The notes under the pieces: generated by a model
Seen by the model: the letters and a program-made list of their open reading frames with translations, nothing else
Told to the model about the DNA's origin: nothing
Database searches by the model: none
Part shown: positions 18,577-27,770 of the stretch, in pieces
Numbering within the stretch: the stretch's first letter is position 1
Layout: each line of letters begins with the position of its first letter
Source of the DNA: Clostridium estertheticum
GTDB taxonomy: Bacteria; Bacillota; Clostridia; Clostridiales; Clostridiaceae
Direction: 5' to 3'
Length of the DNA: 64,000 nucleotides
NCBI RefSeq assembly: GCF_011065935.2
Contig: NZ_JAAMNH020000001.1
Span: 4,981,001 to 5,045,000, forward strand
Position numbers and translations under genes: made by a program

Positions 18577-18610
18577 GGGCAATATAGCTTCATTAAAAGC
18601 TATATTGCCC
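18577..18610 (-). terminator. Terminator of hydroxylamine reductase gene
   Basis: Perfect 14 bp stem GGGCAATATAGCTT / AAGCTATATTGCCC with a short loop, followed on the minus strand by TTTCTT, 18 bp past the hcp stop. Confidence 0.85.
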
Positions 18611-18628
18611 TAGTTTAAATTTTCCATA

Positions 18629-20275
18629 TTACCCCAATATCGTTTTTAAATCTTCATCTGGTGTAGATATTGGTTTAATATTGAACTTATCAATCAATAC
18701 TTGAAGAACTTCTGGTGATATAAAAGCAGGTAGAGTTGGTCCAAGATAAATATCTTTTATTCCAAGTGATAATAAAGTAATTAATACACATACTGCTTTC
18801 TGTTCATACCAGGATAATATTATTGAAAGCGGTAGGTCATTTACCCCACATTTAAAGGCATCTGCAAGAGCCAATGCAATTTTAATTGCTCCATAAGAAT
18901 CATTACATTGCCCAACGTCAAGTAATCTTGGAAATTCTCCGATCTTACCAAACTCCTTCTTATTAAATCTATATTTACCACAAGCAAGTGTTAAAATAAT
19001 AGTATCCTTTGGAGTTTTTTCAGCAAATTCAGTAAAATAGTTTCTTCCTGGCCTTGCACCATCACAGCCTCCAATTAAGAAAAAGTGTTTTATCGCTCCA
19101 TTTTTAACAGCCTCCACAATCTTACCCGCATTACTTAAAACTGCATCATGCCCAAACCCAACGATAATCTTCTTTTCTGCTTCATCTTCTGGAAAACCAC
19201 CTAGTTGTAATGCTTTATTTATAATTAGTGAGAAATCCTTCTTACCATTCACTTCGTGAATGTGTGTTATCTCAGGCCAACCAACGATACTTGTTGTATA
19301 TATTCTATCGTCGTAAGATTCTCTTGGTTTCTGCAAACAGTTTGTGGTCATTAGTATTGTGCCTGGTATCTTATCAAACTCCTGTTGTTGGTCTTGCCAT
19401 GCCCCGCCAAAATTTCCCACTAAGTGCTTATATTTCTTTAACTGAGGATATCCATGTGCAGGAAGCATTTCACCATGAGTATAAATATTTACTCCTTTTC
19501 CTTCAGACTGTTCTAAAAGTTCTTTTAAATCTTTTAAATCATGTCCTGAGACAACTATGAATGGGCCTTTTTTCTTGGTGATACTAACTTCAGTTGGTGT
19601 TGGATTTCCATATGTTTCTGTATTTGCTTTATCAAGTAATTCAATGCATTTGAAATTTACTTGGCCAAACTCCATATTAAGGTTAATTAAGTCATCTACT
19701 GTTAGTTCATCATCTATTACTGCTGCGAACCCCTTATAAAAGAACTTACTTACCACCTCATCCTTATATCCTAATACATGAGCATGATGAGCGTATGCGG
19801 CCATACCTTTCATTCCAAAAATCAGCATTTGTCTTAATGAACGTATATTTGCATCCAAATTCTTATTATACATTATACCTGTTTTTTCTGCTTCTATGAG
19901 CATATCCTCCATTGATTCTGGCAATATGTATTGAGCTTCTTCTGGAATTTCATTTGAAGATTTTCCGAGCATTACTTTTAATAGATCTTTAATTTCTTGG
20001 GATTTTTTTAGATATTCAACAAATCGTTCATCATCAAAATTTGTATTTGTTAGTGTTGAAAATGATGCATCCATTACAAATTTATCTATTTCATCATCAA
20101 TGTGAATACCTTTTTCAATTAGTTTTACTCCAAAATAACCTATTCCTTTTAGTTGATAAACCAACAAATCCTGAAGTCCAGCAATATCTGCATTTTTACC
20201 ACAATTACCAGCCTTGGTACATCCTTTTCCTCCTATTGTTTGTTCACATTGATAGCAAAACATTTTATCTTCCAT
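18629..20275 (-). CDS. hcp: Hydroxylamine reductase / hybrid-cluster protein
   Basis: Hcp, about 548 aa from the chosen start, uses a [4Fe-4S] cluster and a hybrid Fe-S-O cluster to reduce hydroxylamine and handle nitric oxide stress in anaerobes. The N-terminal cysteine set CYQCEQTIGGKGCTKAGNCGK matches the class found in obligate anaerobes. Hybrid-cluster ligands lie in the C-terminal half (GGCDGARPGRNYFTEFA, CGKYRFN, DVGQCNDSYGA). The ATG at 20275 (MEDKMFCYQ) has GGAGG 8 nt upstream; a TTG at 20290 overlaps that SD. It is monocistronic. Full length and intact. Confidence 0.96.
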   Translation of the reverse strand: MEDKMFCYQCEQTIGGKGCTKAGNCGKNADIAGLQDLLVYQLKGIGYFGVKLIEKGIHIDDEIDKFVMDASFSTLTNTNFDDERFVEYLKKSQEIKDLLKVMLGKSSNEIPEEAQYILPESMEDMLIEAEKTGIMYNKNLDANIRSLRQMLIFGMKGMAAYAHHAHVLGYKDEVVSKFFYKGFAAVIDDELTVDDLINLNMEFGQVNFKCIELLDKANTETYGNPTPTEVSITKKKGPFIVVSGHDLKDLKELLEQSEGKGVNIYTHGEMLPAHGYPQLKKYKHLVGNFGGAWQDQQQEFDKIPGTILMTTNCLQKPRESYDDRIYTTSIVGWPEITHIHEVNGKKDFSLIINKALQLGGFPEDEAEKKIIVGFGHDAVLSNAGKIVEAVKNGAIKHFFLIGGCDGARPGRNYFTEFAEKTPKDTIILTLACGKYRFNKKEFGKIGEFPRLLDVGQCNDSYGAIKIALALADAFKCGVNDLPLSIILSWYEQKAVCVLITLLSLGIKDIYLGPTLPAFISPEVLQVLIDKFNIKPISTPDEDLKTILG

Positions 20276-20428
20276 TAAAAACGCCTCCAATTTATTATAA
20301 ATTACTATTTTCAGGCACTAGGTTATGTCTAATTTTACTTTTTAATATACTAAATCAGTAATAAAATGCCCTATTTAGTTTTATTTTATACAAATATTCA
20401 ATTTTAGGCGTTCTGTGAAAATGGCAAA

Positions 20429-20929
20429 TTAATCTATACCTACTACTTTACTTCTACGTTCCATTAAAACTACATCTAGCCAATTTTCATTATTCATTTT
20501 AGCAACCTTTTCTCTTATACCAATTTCTCTGAACCCACATTTTTTATGTAATGCTATACTCCAAGCATTTTCTCTAATAATTCCAGACTGCAAAGTCCAA
20601 AAACCATTTTCTTCGGATACTTTAATTAACTTTGTTAAAAGAACCTTTCCTATTCCTTGTCCTTTATATTTTTCACCAATATATAGGCTTACTTCTGCTA
20701 CCCCCTTATAAACACATCTACTTGAGGTGGCACTCAGCACTCCCCACCCTAGAACATTATCACCTGAGCGAGCAACTAATCTGCATGAACTTATGTGATT
20801 ATTATTCCAGTTTTCATAGGTAGGGACTTCACTCTGAAATGTTGCAATTCCTGTTTTAATACCTTGTAGATAAATATTTGCTACCTGCTGCCAATCTGCT
20901 GGTGTCATTTCTTCAATTTTATATTCCAT
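20429..20929 (-). CDS. GNAT N-acetyltransferase, phosphinothricin/methionine-sulfone acetyltransferase-like
   Basis: 166 aa GNAT protein. The acetyl-CoA pyrophosphate-binding motif YKGQGIGKVLLTKLI is near residue 107, the N-terminal DWQQVANIYLQGIKTGIATFQSEVP resembles PAT/YwnH-type enzymes, and the C-terminal HKKCGFREIGIREK is typical. Likely acetylates an amino-acid analogue or amino-acid-like toxin. AGGGGGAGA SD 5-6 nt before the ATG. Stand-alone gene. Confidence 0.85.
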   Translation of the reverse strand: MEYKIEEMTPADWQQVANIYLQGIKTGIATFQSEVPTYENWNNNHISSCRLVARSGDNVLGWGVLSATSSRCVYKGVAEVSLYIGEKYKGQGIGKVLLTKLIKVSEENGFWTLQSGIIRENAWSIALHKKCGFREIGIREKVAKMNNENWLDVVLMERRSKVVGID

Positions 20930-21216
20930 TTTTTTCTCCCCCTATCAACGCTTATTTTTCTATACTCACTTCATCATATATAAATATCTTTGATCCATTA
21001 TCACTGGACCACATGGTTATATAAAGCTACCATTATACATTTTAATACATTTTTATGCATTTATATAATCACCGTGTATTTTGTCGAAATTTCTGCTAAA
21101 TAAACTTTAATGTATGCTATAATATCGACAATGGATAATTGCAGTTATATAAATTATCTATTTTATTAATATTATCACGTTTTTTCTATTAAAATCCATA
21201 TTTTTAGGAGATGACT

Positions 21217-22227
21217 ATGAAATTATCAAGAAAATCATATATAATTATATCTATATTGATATTGCTCGCAATTATTGCAATTGCAGTCTATGCTAAATCA
21301 AATTCTATTCCCAAAAAAAACCAGTTGAAAATTTCCACTGAAATTGCAGAAAATAAAAATACTAAACTACTTGAAGAGCAGCATAGACTAGAGAAAGAGA
21401 AAAGATTGGAGGAACAACAAAAATTGGAAAATGTTAAGAAATTGGCAGACCAAAAGAAATTAGAAAAACAAAAAAATCTAGCTGAACAAAAAAATAAAGA
21501 AGAAAAAGCCAAACAAAAGGCTATTGCTTTAAAGAAAGAAGAAACTTCATTAAAAAATCAGACAAGCTCTATTAATCAAGCTAAATTAGTAGCCTCTACT
21601 GCTGCAGCTATCTCAAAACCTAAATTATTGATAGATAGGATAAAAGGAAAAGGAAATGCAAAGCAGGCTATAGTTGTTACCACTAATGGCTTTAGCAGCG
21701 TAAATGCCACCATTACAGCCTTTGAAAATAACAATGGAAATTGGGAACAAGTTTATTCTTTTGCTGGTAATATAGGCAGAACAGGTTTTGCTTATAATAA
21801 AGTGGAGGGTGACGGACGTTCACCAATAGGAGTTTTTTCAATGGGCACAGCCTTTGGTAGATATTCAAATCCTGGAACTGCAATGAACTATAGACAATCT
21901 ACGACTAATGATTTTTGGGTAGATGATGTTAATTCATCATTGTACAATACATGGCAACAAGGTCCTGTGAGTGGCAGATGGAATTCTGCTGAAAAGATGT
22001 ACATTCCCCAATATAATTATGGTTTTGTAATAAACTATAATACTTCTAAAAGAATACCGGGAAGCGGTTCTGCTATATTCTTTCATGTATGGTCAGGTCC
22101 AGGTCAAGGAACAGCGGGATGTACTTCCACAGACCAGGGTAATGCATTAACCATTTTAAAATGGTTAAATCCTTCTAAAAGTCCTGTAATAATTCAAGGA
22201 CCAATGTCTGAAGTACTAAAGATGTAG
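21217..22227 (+). CDS. Membrane-anchored L,D-transpeptidase (YkuD-type) with coiled-coil stalk
   Basis: 336 aa surface protein. An N-terminal transmembrane anchor (about 7-26) precedes a long Lys/Glu/Gln-rich region (about 40-115; repeated EEQ/LEKQK pattern), probably an alpha-helical stalk through the wall. The catalytic domain (about 140-336) carries FHVWSGPGQGTAGCTST, with the catalytic His and the GC(T/S) cysteine of YkuD-type transpeptidases. It may form 3-3 peptidoglycan crosslinks or attach wall proteins. AGGAG lies 6 nt before the ATG at 21217; an ATG two codons upstream abuts the SD and is less likely. One of the few plus-strand genes here. Confidence 0.88.
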   Translation: MKLSRKSYIIISILILLAIIAIAVYAKSNSIPKKNQLKISTEIAENKNTKLLEEQHRLEKEKRLEEQQKLENVKKLADQKKLEKQKNLAEQKNKEEKAKQKAIALKKEETSLKNQTSSINQAKLVASTAAAISKPKLLIDRIKGKGNAKQAIVVTTNGFSSVNATITAFENNNGNWEQVYSFAGNIGRTGFAYNKVEGDGRSPIGVFSMGTAFGRYSNPGTAMNYRQSTTNDFWVDDVNSSLYNTWQQGPVSGRWNSAEKMYIPQYNYGFVINYNTSKRIPGSGSAIFFHVWSGPGQGTAGCTSTDQGNALTILKWLNPSKSPVIIQGPMSEVLKM

Positions 22228-22229
22228 CG

Positions 22230-22427
22230 TTTCGTTACAAGTCCTAAGAATGGAGGTACCATACATAATAGGGGCTCTGCTGTTGATGGAGAAATCAACT
22301 TATCAATTGGTATATTAATATCTTCTTCATAGGATGCCCCAAAGGCTTCTGGGTTTCTCTTTAATCCTCTAAACCTTAAAACCCAAAATTGCTTTGCATC
22401 TACCTCTGTTAGTACCCTTATTAACAT
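22230..22427 (-). pseudogene. Truncated GNAT acetyltransferase (5' fragment)
   Basis: With a good SD (GGGAGGGATAGGT) the ATG at 22427 opens a frame resembling the first ~50 residues of a GNAT protein (MLIRVLTEVDAKQFWVLRFRGLKRNPEAFGASYEED...). The remaining acetyl-CoA-binding half is missing; the frame runs into the 3' end of the L,D-transpeptidase gene. I read this as a deletion relic. Confidence 0.65.
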
Positions 22428-22486
22428 ACCTATCCCTCCCACTTGATAACACTCAAGAGATTTACTTGGTGTCTTATTAACAAAAA

Positions 22487-23092
22487 CTAATCTAAATGTG
22501 AAATATCCGCCTCTAAAATAATTTCAATTTTCTTATCTCCCACTTCTAGCACAGTTAAACATGTATCATACATAAAAGGTTTACTCCAAAAATCCTCAAT
22601 AGAATAATTCTTGATTATTGAATAGATTGCCTTTATTACAGCAGTATGGGTTACTATTAAAATATTTTCACCAGTAGTATTATTTATAATATTATATAAT
22701 ACCTTTTTTACCCTGTGAATTAATTCATCAAAGCTCTCCCCTTCTACAGATTCATACAAATGAGGCTTATTCCAAAAATTAAACTGTTGCGTCGGATATA
22801 GTTCTTTTACTTTTTCATGATCCATGCCTTCCCATATACCAAATCCCATTTCCTTTAAATCTTCAATTTGAATTATTTCCGTATCTTTATTTCCTCTGAT
22901 GTATTTTGCTGTATCAAAAGCTCTCCCCAGTGGACTGCAATAAATATAATCAAAATCTATATGCTGCAAACTCTCACCTAGCTTTTTAGCGTTATCAACA
23001 CCTATTTCAGTTAAATTGGAATCTTGCCAGCCCTGCATCCTACCTTCACTATTCCACTGCGTTGCTCCATGTCTTGTTATGTATATTTTCAA
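22487..23092 (-). CDS. Histidine phosphatase family protein (phosphoglycerate mutase-like)
   Basis: 201 aa. The N-terminal catalytic motif ITRHGATQWNSEGRMQGW includes the phospho-His, and THTAVIKAI carries the second His. Acts as a phosphatase on a small phospho-compound; PhoE/CobC-like by pattern. Substrate not predictable. Stand-alone, 50 bp from the next NUDIX gene, same strand. Confidence 0.87.
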   Translation of the reverse strand: MKIYITRHGATQWNSEGRMQGWQDSNLTEIGVDNAKKLGESLQHIDFDYIYCSPLGRAFDTAKYIRGNKDTEIIQIEDLKEMGFGIWEGMDHEKVKELYPTQQFNFWNKPHLYESVEGESFDELIHRVKKVLYNIINNTTGENILIVTHTAVIKAIYSIIKNYSIEDFWSKPFMYDTCLTVLEVGDKKIEIILEADISHLD

Positions 23093-23141
23093 TTTTCATC
23101 CATCCCCTGACTATAGTAAAATAATATCTAATATCTAATAT

Positions 23142-23666
23142 TTATATATTGCTGCTATTTAAAAGACATTCTGCACTTTTTAGAAACATCAAATCTCTAC
23201 TCTGAATGAATTTTCCAAGATAATTATCCGGTTTATCATTTTCAAGAATTGATATAGCTTCATCTAAGGTCACCCATTTTAATTGAAAACCATTATTTAT
23301 TTCTTCATCTGTATATGATGGCTCTTTAATAGCTCCCTTTACCTCAGAATAATAGCAATATGATATTTGTAATAGCTCATGCCTATTTCTATATTCTATA
23401 ATCGTACCAATTTCGCCCAAAACATCAATGTTAACCCCAACTTCTTCCATAACTTCACGATTTAAAGCAATTTTAATATCCTCACCTGCCTCAATACCTC
23501 CGCCTGGTAGCTTGTGATAGTTATTCTTTGATACAAATAACAAGGCTATCTTTTGTGAATCATTTAGTACAATTGATCTTGATGCCTTCCTAAGCTTATA
23601 TGAAATATCTATATTTTCATGCTTGTACCCAATATCTTTTTCATATATTTCACTTATTAAATCCAT
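23142..23666 (-). CDS. NUDIX hydrolase
   Basis: 174 aa. The NUDIX box is visible as GGGIEAGEDIKIALNREVMEEVGV (around residues 75-98), with REVMEEVG as the metal-binding helix. Likely hydrolyses a nucleoside diphosphate derivative. One of five NUDIX-type proteins between 23 and 33 kb. Substrate unknown. Confidence 0.87.
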   Translation of the reverse strand: MDLISEIYEKDIGYKHENIDISYKLRKASRSIVLNDSQKIALLFVSKNNYHKLPGGGIEAGEDIKIALNREVMEEVGVNIDVLGEIGTIIEYRNRHELLQISYCYYSEVKGAIKEPSYTDEEINNGFQLKWVTLDEAISILENDKPDNYLGKFIQSRDLMFLKSAECLLNSSNI

Positions 23667-23970
23667 TGCATTTTGTCCCCTTATTTATATTTATTTTATA
23701 TGAGTCATTAATAATTTCCTGGTCTATATTCCCTATTTTAACACACTTTCCTGTTCAAATATATGTCAAAAATTTTTCTTGCATTCATAATTCTTGCATC
23801 GATATTTAAATGCAAGTTGGTGATATAAAATTTGAAGCTATTTCATAATATTTATATGTAAACAGTCATCAAATTCTTTCCCACCTCTTGATAATAAATG
23901 GTATAATGTGTATGTTAGTTGTTTGAAGCGCTAAAATTATGGAAAGATTATTTATATTAGGTGGTGCAGA

Positions 23971-24534
23971 ATGATAATGAAAATCCAAAATAAAAAAATG
24001 TGGTTAGCTGTGTTTATTTTAATAACATTGGACCAGGTTATTAAAATAGTAATCAATACTAATTTTCTTGATAAAAGATTTCCTATATTACCTGGGTTAT
24101 TATCCTTTGAGCCTATGTTCAATAGGCATTATTCATGGTTAAATTCTATGTTAGAATTAGGCGTCAGTAAGTGGATACATATCTCGATTGTAACAATTAT
24201 TATTATATTGATGTATTTGTTTTATAAGTATCTAAATGAACAGTTCGAGACAAATAAAATTATTAATATTATGTATGCTTTTATATTTTCAGGTTCTATG
24301 TGTTCGTTAATTGATAAGATTTTTTGGAATGGTAGTTTAGATTACATATATGTAAATGGATTTTTTATATTTGATTTAAAAGATGTATATATTAACATTT
24401 TTATTGGACTACTTGCATTATCATTATTTCTAAAGGGCAAAGCCTTAAAACAATTTGATGATAATAATATAGTAAAGGATTTTACATCATATCTTTTACA
24501 AAACATATTAAAATGTATGAGGGCCAGATTTTGA
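23971..24534 (+). CDS. Divergent signal peptidase II (LspA)-like membrane protein
   Basis: 187 aa with four hydrophobic helices. LDQVIKIVI at the N-terminus, FNRHYSWLNS in place of the usual N-x-G-[AS]-F loop, and two Asp in SLIDKIF and FDLKDVYIN are positioned like the catalytic Asp pair of LspA (usual motifs N-x-x-D-R and F-N-x-A-D). The flanking residues are altered, so it may be a paralogue with changed specificity or non-prolipoprotein function, not the housekeeping enzyme. It is about 30 residues longer at the C-terminus than usual. SD AGGTGGTG. Its 3' end overlaps the convergent kinase-like gene by 27 bp. Confidence 0.72.
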   Translation: MIMKIQNKKMWLAVFILITLDQVIKIVINTNFLDKRFPILPGLLSFEPMFNRHYSWLNSMLELGVSKWIHISIVTIIIILMYLFYKYLNEQFETNKIINIMYAFIFSGSMCSLIDKIFWNGSLDYIYVNGFFIFDLKDVYINIFIGLLALSLFLKGKALKQFDDNNIVKDFTSYLLQNILKCMRARF

Positions 24535-25044
24535 AAATTCTATAATGAATTTCTTTGCTTGTCTTCTATTTTTAAACACTATTATTTGTTTATCCTTAAC
24601 TTTTTCAAGCCTATTAATATTTCCTTGGCCTGATGTCTTAGGAAAGTTCCAAATATATTTCATAAATTTGAAGTCAAACTTCTCAGGGCAACCCTCTGGC
24701 ATATCTGGTCTTACTTTACCTATATTTGTTATAACTCGTTTAAAGTAACTCATCAAACATACTGTTCTACTTAATTTAAAGCAAATTACTGTATCAGCTT
24801 TTTCAAGACGTATATCCATAGTCCCACCATAATTACCATCTATTATCCATTCAACACCTTCTAATAAACACTTTTGCTTTTTCACCCATGCTTCTCTCGG
24901 GGTCTCAATCCATCCATTATTCCAAAACTCTTTATCAAGATGAATAAGTGGGATTCTCGATATCTCTGCGAGTTTTGTTGAAAATGTACTCTTACCACTA
25001 CCTGGTGAACCTACTACCATTATTCTTTTACCTATTTTATTCAT
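24508..25044 (-). CDS. P-loop kinase-like protein (FlaR/adenylate kinase-related)
   Basis: 178 aa. Walker A VVGSPGSGKSTFS at residues 10-22, then PLIHLDKEFWNNGW and EWIIDGNYGGTMDIRL, the pattern of the small AAA_17/FlaR (DNA topology modulation protein) family. Probable small-molecule or nucleotide kinase; substrate unknown. Tail-to-tail overlap of 27 bp with the LspA-like gene. No SD of note was checked beyond GAGGGGATATAG upstream of the ATG. Confidence 0.8.
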   Translation of the reverse strand: MNKIGKRIMVVGSPGSGKSTFSTKLAEISRIPLIHLDKEFWNNGWIETPREAWVKKQKCLLEGVEWIIDGNYGGTMDIRLEKADTVICFKLSRTVCLMSYFKRVITNIGKVRPDMPEGCPEKFDFKFMKYIWNFPKTSGQGNINRLEKVKDKQIIVFKNRRQAKKFIIEFSKSGPHTF

Positions 25045-25098
25045 CTATATCCCCTCATCATTTTCATTATATAATATATAAACACATGTTTAAAATAT

Positions 25099-25668
25099 TT
25101 AATCTTTAAATATTCTTTTAGCTCCTGAAAGTTTATTATCATCAAAACTCAACTTATAAATATCAGGCATACTAAGCTCTTTCCAAAATTCATAATCGTA
25201 GTTACTATCAAAATAATTCATTATTAAAACCATAATATTTCCATGAGTACCAATAACAATATTTTTACCATTATACCTTTTCAGCACTTCATTTAATGAA
25301 TGAATCCCCCTGTTTTTAGCTTCTAAATTTGACTCCCCACCCTCAAAAGCATAAGTGGGGTTTGTCCACAGTTTAATTATATCCCTTTCAAAATTTTTGA
25401 TTAAACCTTCTGCTATTTTTCTTTCCTTAAATCCATCCTCAATTATTACCTCAGCACCAATATGTTTTGCTATACCTTCAACTGTTTGAATTGAACGTTT
25501 ATATGGACTTGATAAAACAGTATCTATATTTTCAGTCCATAAACTTTCCGTTACCTTTTCTGCATCTCTATATCCATTTTCTGATAAGGGTCGATTTAGT
25601 TCATCTGAAGTATATATTGAATGGGCATGTCTTACTAAATATATATTTGTATTCACTTTTTTTTTCAC
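25099..25668 (-). CDS. Histidine phosphatase family protein
   Basis: 189 aa with YLVRHAHSIY (phospho-His) and IGTHGNIMVLIM (second His). Similar to Bacillus-type histidine phosphatases that cluster with NUDIX genes. Its start overlaps the stop of the upstream NUDIX gene by 4 bp (ATGA type), so the two are co-translated and probably act on related phosphometabolites. Confidence 0.87.
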   Translation of the reverse strand: MKKKVNTNIYLVRHAHSIYTSDELNRPLSENGYRDAEKVTESLWTENIDTVLSSPYKRSIQTVEGIAKHIGAEVIIEDGFKERKIAEGLIKNFERDIIKLWTNPTYAFEGGESNLEAKNRGIHSLNEVLKRYNGKNIVIGTHGNIMVLIMNYFDSNYDYEFWKELSMPDIYKLSFDDNKLSGAKRIFKD

Positions 25669-26156
25669 CTCTCACCTATAAATTTTTTTAATGTAGCTAC
25701 ATGCATTGGATAAAATCCATTTTCGTTATTACCCAACATCTCTTTTAATTCTTTTATCGAAACCCATCTGATATTTTTAGTTTCATTTGTTTTATCTAAT
25801 ACTTGTCCAATAGCTTTACATATAAAAGTCTGGACCATGATAGGATAGTTACCCTCTATATTTTGAGAACAAGCATAAGGAATATAATTTATAACCTTGT
25901 ACCCATTTGCTTTAAAAGTTACTGCTTTTCCTTCTCCTATAATTTCAATAACCTTAAGCCCTGTTTCTTCAAGAATCTCCCTTCTTAAGCAATCAAATAT
26001 ACTTTCAAACTCTCTAATTTTACCTGCTGGAATTTCTATTAATCCATTCTCTGCCCCACCATTCTCCTTGCATCTCTCTTGGATCAAAATATAGTCAATA
26101 CCTTTTTCACTTTTAATTATAATTCCGCCAACTCCTGGTTTTGCAAACACTTCCAT
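25665..26156 (-). CDS. NUDIX hydrolase
   Basis: 163 aa. NUDIX box: AGKIREFESIFDCLRREILEETGL, about residues 45-68. The early segment GVGGIIIKSEKGIDYILIQER fits ADP-ribose-pyrophosphatase/MutT-type proteins. Four-base overlap with the downstream histidine phosphatase. Substrate unknown. Confidence 0.87.
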   Translation of the reverse strand: MEVFAKPGVGGIIIKSEKGIDYILIQERCKENGGAENGLIEIPAGKIREFESIFDCLRREILEETGLKVIEIIGEGKAVTFKANGYKVINYIPYACSQNIEGNYPIMVQTFICKAIGQVLDKTNETKNIRWVSIKELKEMLGNNENGFYPMHVATLKKFIGER

Positions 26157-26169
26157 TTTAAAATCCCCT

Positions 26170-26532
26170 CTATAAAATTCTACAATATACTTCTATGTCA
26201 TTTCCTTCAGTATCTTTAAACTCTAATACCAAGTTATTATTGATTTTCGTTACTGGAAATACTATTTTAGCATTTAATATTTCTAATCTTCCAATTAGTT
26301 TATTCATATTATTAACCTGAAAACTTGGTATGCAGTTATCTCCAAAGTTAACCTTTTCTTGAACTTTACTATTATTAAATAGGCAAAATCTAAAACCATC
26401 AATATTAAAAACACTAAATATCTCATCCCTTTTTTCAACAGATTGCTCAAGCAATCTCTCATAAAAATCAATTGCTCTATCCATGTCTTTAACACAAATA
26501 TATAGTGAATTCAACGTAAAATTTAATCCCAT
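26170..26532 (-). CDS. VOC (glyoxalase/bleomycin resistance) family protein
   Basis: About 120 aa, one betaalphabetabetabeta unit pair: LNSLYICVKDMDRAIDFYERLL at the N-terminus and LEFKDTEGNDIEVY at the C-terminus with the typical metal-ligand Glu. The ATG at 26532 has GGAAGG 8 nt upstream; a GTG three codons earlier overlaps the upstream gene's stop. Possibly a metal-dependent lyase or ligand-binding resistance protein. Function unassigned. Confidence 0.8.
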   Translation of the reverse strand: MGLNFTLNSLYICVKDMDRAIDFYERLLEQSVEKRDEIFSVFNIDGFRFCLFNNSKVQEKVNFGDNCIPSFQVNNMNKLIGRLEILNAKIVFPVTKINNNLVLEFKDTEGNDIEVYCRIL

Positions 26533-26537
26533 CTTAA

Positions 26538-27533
26538 TCACCCTTCCAAAACCACTTTAGCACATTCATATTTTTTCATCATAATCTCTTTTGCTTCCGG
26601 GCACAATTTATTCCAACTTCTTTCAATTTTTCTTCCTACCCACTCAGCACCTTCTTTTACATCCATTTTTCTATTATAATAAGCAAGATGTAATAATGAT
26701 GGAACTTGATCTATATGAGCCATGGCATCTGCACTTGCTACACATATTGCTTCTTTGGTCTTTTGCTGCATCCTTACGCTTCCCCTGTGACATAGGATAC
26801 AATCCTTAATAATTTCTATTTTTTCCCTTGGGTAATCTAACCCTTTAAGAATTTTCTCTGCTTCTATAGCCCCATATATGTGATGTTCCTCATACATGCT
26901 TTTGTCTTTTACACTTGCATAATCATGTAGCAATGCCGCTATCTCAACTATTTCTTCATTAGCACCTAACCGTTTTGATAAAATCTTAGCATATTTAACT
27001 ACACTAACAATATGGCATGACCAGCCTTCATAACCAAATATATTATCCTCGCTTTTACACTGCTGCTCTACTATTTTTGAAATTGTGTTTATTAATTCTG
27101 TCTTATTCATTTTTTCTAATACCCAATCAAGTAAGATAGGTTGAATTCGTGGATATGTTAGCTTCTCTGGCATATTATCAAATAATGCAATTTCTCCAAT
27201 TTCAAAATTAGGTAGTTCTCCTAACTCCTCAATTTCTGCATAATATACTCTTCCATAGCTTTTATGAGCATTTTCTCCTTCTAAAGAATAATCGCATAAA
27301 TAATCACATACAGGCTTCATATTGAATTTCACAGCTCCTGTTTCTTCTTTTAATTCCCTTGCTGCAGCATCATTAATATCTTCGTCTATTTCCCTGTGCC
27401 CTCCTGGGACTTCCCATGTATCTCTTTTCTTATGCCTACAATAGACGAATTTACCATTATATTTTGAAACTATAACGGCAAATTTCAAATCTTCATCATT
27501 AACTGTTCCTAAATCATATACTTTGGTTTTCAT
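26538..27533 (-). CDS. NUDIX-HD domain fusion protein
   Basis: 331 aa with two domains. Residues about 1-135 are a NUDIX hydrolase (GGHREIDEDINDAAARELKEETGA). Residues about 140-331 are an HD-type phosphohydrolase: GWSCHIVSVVKYAKIL, the HD pair in ALLHDYASVK, then EHHIYGA and SADAMAHIDQ. The two catalytic modules may act in sequence on a nucleotide (pyrophosphate cleavage, then dephosphorylation); this is inference. Both active-site motifs look intact. It lies directly before the VOC gene. Confidence 0.85.
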   Translation of the reverse strand: MKTKVYDLGTVNDEDLKFAVIVSKYNGKFVYCRHKKRDTWEVPGGHREIDEDINDAAARELKEETGAVKFNMKPVCDYLCDYSLEGENAHKSYGRVYYAEIEELGELPNFEIGEIALFDNMPEKLTYPRIQPILLDWVLEKMNKTELINTISKIVEQQCKSEDNIFGYEGWSCHIVSVVKYAKILSKRLGANEEIVEIAALLHDYASVKDKSMYEEHHIYGAIEAEKILKGLDYPREKIEIIKDCILCHRGSVRMQQKTKEAICVASADAMAHIDQVPSLLHLAYYNRKMDVKEGAEWVGRKIERSWNKLCPEAKEIMMKKYECAKVVLEG

Positions 27534-27600
27534 ATAATCCCTCCCTAAACAATCCTATAGTTCTTTTTTCTAAGTCTAGCTCAATTGCATTAATCTTTTT

Positions 27601-27747
27601 TTATTCACAGCCATGCGCACCTTTCAATTCGATAAACCTTTCCTTTGTCATTTTAAATAAAATCTCACTATCAGATCTTGATACTATGTCAAACCCAAAA
27701 CTTTGTAGAGCCCTCTTATAATCAAATCTTCCACGTGTTTCACCTCA
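27601..27747 (-). pseudogene. 3' gene fragment, unidentified
   Basis: After a stop and without a start codon, an open frame of about 47 codons (TRGRFDYKRALQSFGFDIVSRS...ERFIELKGAHGCE) ends at a TAA at 27601. The amino-acid composition looks coding. It is probably the C-terminal remnant of a gene lost by deletion; I do not recognise the family. Confidence 0.45.
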
Positions 27748-27770
27748 ATTTTTGTCATTAGAAATAGTAT

